Positions 6,031-10,426 of a stretch of 10,426 nucleotides of DNA are shown here, one piece after another (the first letter of the stretch is position 1; each line of letters begins with the position of its first letter). This DNA is from JBPYFK01 sp051984675. GTDB lineage: Bacteria > Actinomycetota > Actinomycetes > Mycobacteriales > Pseudonocardiaceae. Under the pieces are notes generated by a model. The model was not told the DNA's origin and searched no databases. It saw only the letters and a list, made by a program, of their open reading frames with translations. The translations under genes were made by a program, and so were the position numbers. Location of the stretch: the NCBI GenBank assembly GCA_051984675.1, contig JBPYFK010000103.1, positions 1 to 10,426 of the forward strand, in the 5' to 3' direction.

Positions 6031-7125
6031 GTGACGCTCACGCCGGACGACGTGCACGAGGTGACGTTTCCCACTGCGCCACGCGGCGAGTCCGGCTACG
6101 CCGAATGCGAAGTTGACGATTTTCTGGACCGTGTCGAGGCAGCCCTGCGCAGTGAGGGCACATTCACGGCAAAAGAAGCGGCAACCACCAGATTCAACCG
6201 GGCGCACAAACGGGGCCGTGGCTACGAAGTACACGCGGTGGATGCGTTCCAGGAACGCATCGTGATTGCCCTGAAACAACGCGAGGCAGCACGACATTCG
6301 CATCGGCAGCACACGGTCCAGCGGCTGGCTCGCCAAGTGGTTCACCACGTCACGCAGCGACAGGCGCAGCAGGCGGATTCGATGACACCCCAGCCACAAA
6401 CCGCGGTCGTCACGGAAGTACCGAACAGCTCAGCGCTGCAAAGTCCGCTGGCTGACCAGCCAGCATACGACGCGAACCAGGTGGACGTGTTCCTGTCTCG
6501 CGTAGAAGCGACACTGCGCGGTGCGGACACCCTCACGTCAGCAGAGGTACTGACCACGCGATTCCCTCCGCAGCCGCCGGGCGGTCGTGGCTACAACGAG
6601 GCGACCGTTGATGCATTGCTGGTCCAGGTAGCGGCAGGCCTGAAGCTGCTGTCCCGACGCAGCCCGGCACAGTCGCCCATGTGGCCGGGAATGTCCACAG
6701 GCCGTCAGTCGCAGCCACCGCATTCGCCACACGTCATCCAGACGGTGACGCTCACTGCGACGGAAGTGCGCGACGTCGCATTTGCCAGCTCCTCGTCAGT
6801 CGAGCCGGGTTACGAACCGCACGAGGTGGACGACTTTCTTGACCGCATCGAAGCAACACTGCGTGGCAGCGACTGGCTGACACCCAAGGACGTGCGTGAA
6901 GTCCGGTTCACCGAACTGCCAGCTGGCACAGGTGGCTACGACACGCATGAAGTCGACGCCTTCCTTAATCTGGTCAAGGATCAGTTATCGGCGATGAACG
7001 CCACAGTGGACACAGCGGTGTCGCCGGACGCCGACACGTGGCCGCGGATCCCCTCACCTGGATCGTCATCCTTACTGTCGGAAATCCGCAGTCTGCGAGC
7101 TCGCTGGCGGGACGGCGGAACTTGA
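6031..7125 (+). CDS. Six-repeat DivIVA-domain protein, copy 2 (364 aa)
   Basis: Paralogue of the protein at 1235 with the same six DivIVA N-terminal motifs in three pairs. The best preserved are motif 1 (VTLTPDDVHEVTF..GYAECEVDDFLDRVEAAL), motif 5 (GYEPHEVDDFLDRIEATL) and motif 6 (GYDTHEVDAFLNLV). Differences from copy 1 are mostly conservative, the frame is intact, and the linker after motif 2 is longer by whole codons, so both copies look maintained. The C-terminus differs: copy 2 continues past the end of the repeated DNA into a new tail ending RARWRDGGT. GTG at 6031 is chosen from GGGAGG 7 bases upstream and by comparison with copy 1. The frame is also open back to 5251 through the leader into the dead transposase, so an automatic caller could report a 624-residue chimera; the leader part is not conserved as protein. 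The role is inferred as a cytoplasmic scaffold and is unproven. Confidence 0.85.
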   Translation: MTLTPDDVHEVTFPTAPRGESGYAECEVDDFLDRVEAALRSEGTFTAKEAATTRFNRAHKRGRGYEVHAVDAFQERIVIALKQREAARHSHRQHTVQRLARQVVHHVTQRQAQQADSMTPQPQTAVVTEVPNSSALQSPLADQPAYDANQVDVFLSRVEATLRGADTLTSAEVLTTRFPPQPPGGRGYNEATVDALLVQVAAGLKLLSRRSPAQSPMWPGMSTGRQSQPPHSPHVIQTVTLTATEVRDVAFASSSSVEPGYEPHEVDDFLDRIEATLRGSDWLTPKDVREVRFTELPAGTGGYDTHEVDAFLNLVKDQLSAMNATVDTAVSPDADTWPRIPSPGSSSLLSEIRSLRARWRDGGT

Positions 7126-7353
7126 CCGCCCGCGTGATCCTCTCCGGTGCGCCCGAGTTCCTCCTGCCAGAGTCCCCGCAGGAGGGTCTCGTATTCCTGG
7201 GTCGGCGGTTGTGCCTGACCTTGGTCGGCTGTGGCCAAGTGGGGAGCTCGGGGGTGCGGATTTCGTCGGGCCGCACCAGGGTCTGCAAGGTGATGGTGTC
7301 CCCGATCGCGCGTAGCAGTGCGAGGCGTTCGCGCAGCGGAGTGCCACCTTGGT
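7091..7353 (-). pseudogene. Frameshifted gene scrap, family unknown
   Basis: Two minus-strand frames read as one protein tail if a single missing base is restored near 7240. The upstream frame gives LRERLALLRAIGDTITLQTL then VRPDEIRTPELP, with strongly GC-rich third positions. The downstream frame continues HLATADQGQAQPPTQEYETL then LRGLWQEELGRTGEDHAGGQ. Coding character fades where DivIVA module copy 2 ends (about 7099), as if the module replaced the rest of the gene. No start or family is recognised. This could also be coincidence in GC-rich DNA, but the helix-like first part makes a decayed gene more likely. An inverted repeat, CTCCTGC (7161-7167) and GCAGGAG (7178-7184), lies inside it. 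Confidence 0.35.
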
Positions 7354-7440
7354 GACGGCGACTCGGTGAGCGGCGCCCGGTCTAGGGCCGGCCCTTGAGC
7401 GCCCGGTCAGTCCGAGGGCGTCGGTGGCGGCGGTGATGAG

Positions 7441-7484
7441 TTAAGAAAGGGGCCACTGACCGCCGCCGGCATGTCAGTGGCCCC
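7441..7484 (-). terminator. Intrinsic terminator of the IniB-domain gene
   Basis: Perfect 12-bp inverted repeat, GGGGCCACTGAC (7449-7460) and GTCAGTGGCCCC (7473-7484), with a 12-base loop. Read on the minus strand it is followed at once by TTTCTTAA. It starts 32 bases past the stop codon of the 619-residue gene, so it is a classic rho-independent terminator for that gene. Confidence 0.9.
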
Positions 7485-7515
7485 ATTTCGGACTGCTGCC
7501 AGGGTGCAACTGTCG

Positions 7516-9375
7516 TCAGTGCAGGTCCAGGCCCAGGTCATGCCCGCCGACGGCCTCGACGTGGTGCAGGCCATCCTCGGCTGGCTGGGCGACCACGTTC
7601 AGCGGCGCCTGGTGGGTCGGCAGGGCGTCCAGCACCGTGTCCGAGCTCGGCACGTGGCTGGTGACCTCACCGACGGGCAGGTGCGAGGTGACCTCGTGCA
7701 CCGGCAGGTGCGACGTCACGGCGTCCACCTGGGGGCTCGCCGCGTCCAGGTGCTCGGTCACGTGGTCGAACGCACCGGTGATGGCGCCTGTCGGCAGGTT
7801 GCCCGCGGCCGGGAGGTCGCCGGGTACGGCCGGCAGGGTGTGCACGCCCGCGGGCGGGTCGCCGGCGCCGGGCAGGTTGCCTCCCACGCTGCCCACGACC
7901 GGCACTTCGCTGGGCGCGGGCAGGTGACCGGAGGCGGCGCCGCTCAAAGCGTCGGTGATGGCCGCGGGACCGTCGGTGGGATTGGGCAGGCTACCGGAAG
8001 CCGCCCCGGACAAAGCGGCGTTCAGGGTCTCGGCGCCACTGGCCATAGAAGCGGTCACCTGGCCGACGACCGGAACACCCGACGTCGCAGCAGCAAACTG
8101 CTGAGCACCGTTCTCCAACGCGCCACCGATCGCGGCAGGCCCGTCGGCCGGGTTGGGCAAACCACCCGAGGCCAGACCAGACAGCGTGCCGGCGAAGGTC
8201 TCACTACCGCTGGCCATGGTGGCCGTCACCTGACCGACGACCGGGACGCCGGAGGTGGCGGCAGCAAGCTGCTGAGCGCCGTTTTCCATCGCGCCAGCGA
8301 TGGCCGTCGGTGCCTCGGATGGCGAGGGCAGGCCACCGGAGGCGGCCTGGCTCAGGGCGGCGTTGAGGGTTTCGGCGCCACTGGCCATAGAAGCGGTCAC
8401 CTGGCCGACGACCGGAACGCCCGACGTCGCAGCAGCAAACTGCTGAGCACCGTTCTCCAACGCGCCACCGATCGCGGCAGGCCCCTCGGCCGGGTTGGGC
8501 AGACCGCCCGAGGCCGGCAGGTGAGAGGCGAGCTCGTGTAGCTGCTCGGGCCCGTTACTGAACGCGGCAGTGACGCTGCTGATCGCTGAGCTGACGCTGC
8601 TGGTATCCGGGTCGTCGCCGCTCAGAATGTTCACGCTGTTGCCGCTGAGTAAATGGTTGTCGTGGATGTCGATGCCGTTGTGCGAGTCCTTCTCCACAAT
8701 GTTGACCTGATCGTCGTCGTGGTCGTGCTTGTGGTGATGCCCGTGATCCGGCCGTGGACCTTTGTGATCGTGATCGTCGTCTGCGTCTTTGCTGAGGACG
8801 TTCAGGCCGTTGCCGCTGAGTAAATGGTTGTCGTGGATGTCGATGCCGTTGTACGAGTCCTTCTCCACAATGTTGACTCGCTGATCATCGTGGTGCGCTG
8901 GGGGCGGGGCCGGTTGTGGGGAACCCTGGTGATCAGGCTCGTGGTCCCAGCCTTTGTTGAGCATGCTCAGCTCCATCATGTTGTTGTGTTGCGGACTTGA
9001 GGAAGTCAGTTCGCTGATCGGGACGGCGCCGCTGCTGATGGCGGCGAACTTCTCGAAGCTGTCGTGCATCGAGCGGTCGTAGTCGCGCACCACGTCGACC
9101 GGCGCGTAATCGAGCATCAGCGAGGTGGCGTGAAGGATGTCAGTCGCATGGACGTCACCGAGCCCGGCGTCCTCCAGCGTGGCGTGGGGATCAGCCTCGA
9201 ACGCCGACCTGGTTTCCGCGCTGGTCATGAGCTTGCTCAGAAACTCGTGTAGCGACAGTGGTGCAGGCTGCTCGCCCTCGACCCCGGGTTGACCTTCGGA
9301 TGCGGACGGCTCCGGCGCGGGCGATGACGGAGCGTCGCCGTGCCCCGAGGACGGTTCCTGGTCAGAGGACAGCAT
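7516..9375 (-). CDS. IniB N-terminal domain-containing repeat protein (619 aa)
   Basis: Residues 41-112 (SLHEFLSKLMTSAETRSAFE, then DPHATLEDAGLGDVHATDIL to DSFEKFAA) match the small helical domain at the start of mycobacterial IniB, whose operon responds to cell-wall drugs such as isoniazid. Function of the domain is unknown and no iniA or iniC follows here. A Ser/Pro/Glu-rich head (1-40) precedes it. Two near-identical modules, VNIVEKDSxNGIDIHDNHLL plus SGN..N.LS, lie at 164-195 and 222-252, split by a linker packed with His and Asp (198-222). Three 57-residue repeats follow at 288-344, 345-401 and 402-458, then partial units and a tail with VTSHLPV repeats (553-575). The Ala/Gly-rich repeats are low in charge and without strong membrane segments. 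AGGAGGT lies 8 bases before the ATG. The gene is monocistronic, with its own terminator. Copy-like DNA in units 1 and 3 suggests recent repeat exchange. Confidence 0.87.
   Translation of the reverse strand: MLSSDQEPSSGHGDAPSSPAPEPSASEGQPGVEGEQPAPLSLHEFLSKLMTSAETRSAFEADPHATLEDAGLGDVHATDILHATSLMLDYAPVDVVRDYDRSMHDSFEKFAAISSGAVPISELTSSSPQHNNMMELSMLNKGWDHEPDHQGSPQPAPPPAHHDDQRVNIVEKDSYNGIDIHDNHLLSGNGLNVLSKDADDDHDHKGPRPDHGHHHKHDHDDDQVNIVEKDSHNGIDIHDNHLLSGNSVNILSGDDPDTSSVSSAISSVTAAFSNGPEQLHELASHLPASGGLPNPAEGPAAIGGALENGAQQFAAATSGVPVVGQVTASMASGAETLNAALSQAASGGLPSPSEAPTAIAGAMENGAQQLAAATSGVPVVGQVTATMASGSETFAGTLSGLASGGLPNPADGPAAIGGALENGAQQFAAATSGVPVVGQVTASMASGAETLNAALSGAASGSLPNPTDGPAAITDALSGAASGHLPAPSEVPVVGSVGGNLPGAGDPPAGVHTLPAVPGDLPAAGNLPTGAITGAFDHVTEHLDAASPQVDAVTSHLPVHEVTSHLPVGEVTSHVPSSDTVLDALPTHQAPLNVVAQPAEDGLHHVEAVGGHDLGLDLH
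8002..8514 (-). repeat. Three tandem 171-bp repeats in the IniB-domain gene
   Basis: Unit 1 is 8344-8514, unit 2 is 8173-8343 and unit 3 is 8002-8172. Each encodes 57 residues of the form ASGGLPNP..GPAAIGGAL, ENGAQQFAAATSGVPVVGQV, TASMASGAETLNAALS. Units 1 and 3 differ at only a handful of bases by eye, while unit 2 between them is clearly more diverged. Further shortened units follow towards the C-terminus. Confidence 0.9.
8620..8886 (-). repeat. Twin 31-32-residue modules around a His/Asp linker
   Basis: Modules at 8791-8886 and 8620-8712 encode nearly the same segment (NIVEKDSxNGIDIHDNHLLS core). The DNA between encodes DADDDHDHKGPRPDHGHHHK and more Asp/His, a composition suited to binding metal ions. 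The tyrosine of module 1 is histidine in module 2. Confidence 0.85.
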
Positions 9376-9447
9376 CGTCGGTGACCTCCTCGCGCACTCC
9401 GACGCATCTGGGTCGGACGGGGAAGATTGGCTTCCTCGTGGCGCGAG

Positions 9448-9517
9448 ACGCTACTCGCGGGTAGTCCCACTTCAACTAGGTGCAAGCCCTAGCGGCGCCC
9501 TAATCTAAGCATTAGGG
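9448..9517 (-). promoter_or_regulatory. Candidate promoter and operator of the IniB-domain gene
   Basis: On the minus strand TTGAAG (9475-9470) and TAGCGT (9453-9448) are 16 bases apart, about 70 bases before the start codon; the -35 is good, the -10 weak. Just upstream lies a 7-bp inverted repeat, CCCTAAT (9498-9504) and ATTAGGG (9511-9517), around a 6-base centre in an AT-rich patch, a possible regulator site. Both are pattern-based guesses. Confidence 0.35.
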
Positions 9518-9519
9518 GA

Positions 9520-9818
9520 ACCCGTGCGTACCGGAAACCTTCAGGCACAGCAAGATCAAACGCCGCGTCACGCAAGTACAGCCCTCGCCCGCACCACGAT
9601 CAGGCCACGGCCCGGAGGTGCCGCATCGATGCCTGGTGTAGGTGCCGTGGCCGTCGTTCTGTGGGTGGCGCGTGTGGACAAAGCCGCTCCACACGTGGAC
9701 CTGCACGGCTGTTATCCCAGGTCGCCGGCCAAACGATTCAAGACTGCGAACCCCGCTCCTCAAGCAGTGACCATCTGATCAGCGGTCGCGTCGAGATCGC
9801 GGGCGAGGATGGGAACCG
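9520..9818. other. Intergenic stretch without a supported gene
   Basis: Frames on both strands are open here (for example from GTG 9524 on plus), but they lack ribosome sites and recognisable domains, and composition is uneven. Nothing further is supported. Confidence 0.4.
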
Positions 9819-10024
9819 TCATGCCGGAAACGGCTGCTCAGGTGCGAAGTCGTACGTGAAGTGCTCGCACGGGCCTTCGTCACCGTCGTTGTTGGTGACC
9901 TGTTCGCGGTTGGGTCCATGCGAAGCTCGTTCAACGGTCGCCCTTCGGCGTCCAGCGCAACCCGGGCTTCGTGGTCGTAGCTCCACTCGGTGATGATTTC
10001 GCCCCGGTTAGGAAACGGCTGCAT
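9819..10024 (-). pseudogene. Small gene with a frameshift, family unknown
   Basis: ATG at 10024 opens MQPFPNRGEIITEWSYDHEA RVALDAEGRPLNEL in one frame. After the codons for NEL, near 9922, the same strand in the neighbouring frame reads HGPNREQVTNNDGDEGPCEH FTYDFAPEQPFPA and then stops at 9819. One missing base would join them into an acidic protein of about 68 residues. The two halves share coding-like composition and a natural start and end, which is why a broken gene is preferred over two chance frames. No family is identified. Its start lies against the left edge of the IS21 remnant. Confidence 0.4.
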
Positions 10025-10039
10025 TCCCAGCAATCCCCA

Positions 10040-10165
10040 CGGTCGGACGCCCTGCGGGGACGGCTCGTCCACCACGCCGAGGTCATCGCCCTCAAAGGCG
10101 ACAGCTACCGGCTCAAAGACCGCGACCTCGGCCGCGTCCCAGCAGCCGGCACAACCGAAGAGTAA
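10040..10165 (+). pseudogene. istB: C-terminal tail of an IS21-family helper ATPase (IstB)
   Basis: The last 40 or so codons before the TAA at 10165 read GRLVHHAEVIALKGDSYRLK then DRDLGRVPAAGTTEE. This is the typical end of IstB, the AAA+ helper of IS21 transposition, with its DRLxHHAEV..KGDSYRL signature. The P-loop, Walker B and all of the N-terminal part are absent; only the segment after the ATPase core remains. The bases just upstream (10025-10045) suggest a further frameshift. It is followed by the element's right end, consistent with normal IS21 order. Confidence 0.75.
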
Positions 10166-10237
10166 CCACCAACTCACCGGCCAAGGGGGTCAACATTCAC
10201 GTGCCGGAAAGTGGTCAAGATTCAGATGCCGTTGACA
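10166..10237 (+). mobile_element. Right terminus of an IS21-family element
   Basis: Downstream of the istB tail, two 19-base direct repeats spaced 25 bases apart (10188-10206 GGTCAACATTCACGTGCCG and 10213-10231 GGTCAAGATTCAGATGCCG) match at 16 of 19 positions, and the sequence ends GTTGACA at 10237. Multiple repeats of this kind ending in CA are typical of IS21 termini, where the transposase binds. The left end, istA and most of istB are not in the window. Confidence 0.7.
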
Positions 10238-10426
10238 CTGGGAACGCAAAAGGAGACGCGGCAGGCCCTCGCCCTCGTTCCGCAGTGGATCCCTTCCATA
10301 CCATTGAGCGAACCGGCCGCGGCTACCTGGTGGGCAACACCACCCCGGAACGTCGCACAACACCGGACTGTTCGGTGGGCACGAGCACGTGTAACGGGAT
10401 CCTGCGGAAGCGCAGTACCGCAGGAT
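10238..10426. other. Unassigned right edge
   Basis: A plus frame through GTG 10201 stays open to the window edge and includes HTIERTGRGYLVGNTTPERR, but it begins inside the IS21 end, has no ribosome site and matches no family I know. It may be part of a gene beyond the window or chance. Confidence 0.25.
10399..10426. repeat. Inverted repeat at window edge
   Basis: ATCCTGCGG (10399-10407) and CCGCAGGAT (10418-10426) form a perfect 9-bp stem around a 10-base loop. The window ends exactly here, so whether it is a terminator, an IS end or a longer repeat cannot be told. Confidence 0.45.

Larger units (their letters stand above)
5751..7099 (+). repeat. Duplicated DivIVA-repeat module, copy 2
   Basis: Direct repeat of 956-2296. 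It is bounded on the left by the broken IS256 transposase and on the right by a broken minus-strand gene scrap, so it sits between two truncated sequences. A perfect 10-base direct repeat, CGGAAATCCG, lies at its two ends (5751-5760 and 7079-7088). The homology runs about 10 bases past the right-hand motif, so the motif is not shown to be the exact junction. Confidence 0.9.

Noticed and set aside
8002..8514. CRISPR-like regular repeats
   Set aside because: The 171-bp period has no spacers and lies in frame inside a coding sequence; these are protein repeats.
7471..8541. 356-codon plus-strand ORF opposite the IniB-domain gene
   Set aside because: It is the antisense shadow of the repeat-rich gene; it lacks a ribosome site and its Gly/Arg/His-rich repeats mirror the sense repeats.
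1..10426. tRNA, rRNA or CRISPR array
   Set aside because: No cloverleaf, rRNA signature or short repeat-spacer array was seen when reading both strands by eye; this is not a computed search.

Overview
The window reads as accessory DNA from a high-GC actinomycete, most likely of the Pseudonocardiales type. The clues are a DUF2637 membrane protein, DivIVA-motif proteins, an IniB-type N-terminal domain, a DoxX protein with an acidic actinobacterial tail, GTG starts, and remnants of actinobacterial IS256 and IS21 elements. The genus is an inference; the sequence alone does not settle it.

Layout. Bases 1-340 (minus) hold the N-terminal part of a DUF2637 membrane protein that runs off the window. 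Bases 341-649 have no firm gene, only a 37-codon ORF with a good ribosome binding site. An 84-residue unknown protein lies at 650-904 (minus). Bases 956-2296 (plus) are the first copy of a duplicated module: a non-coding leader of about 275 bp followed by a 353-residue protein built from six DivIVA N-terminal motifs. Bases 2297-3742 have no gene I can support. A DoxX membrane protein (3743-4408) and a 138-residue unknown protein (4546-4962) follow on the plus strand. Bases 5164-5750 are the front half of a broken IS256-family transposase, cut off by the second copy of the DivIVA module (5751-7099, CDS 6031-7125). A frameshifted gene scrap lies on the other side (about 7091-7353, minus). Bases 7441-9375 (minus) hold a 619-residue repeat-rich protein with an IniB N-terminal domain and a textbook terminator. 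The right end has a frameshifted small gene (9819-10024, minus) and the istB tail plus right terminus of an IS21-family element (about 10040-10237).

How it fits together. The window looks like a patchwork shaped by insertion and duplication rather than an operon. The most interesting part is the duplicated DivIVA module. Both copies keep the reading frame, the same GTG start and GGGAGG ribosome site, and the same six-motif design. Their leaders keep hairpins, and one hairpin shows a matched pair of compensating changes between copies (CACGGAC/GTCCGTG versus CATGGAC/GTCCATG). This suggests the leader itself is under selection, as RNA or as a protein-binding palindrome. The second striking object is the IniB-type protein, which carries twin 31-32-residue modules split by a His/Asp-rich linker and three 57-residue repeats whose first and third units are almost identical in DNA.
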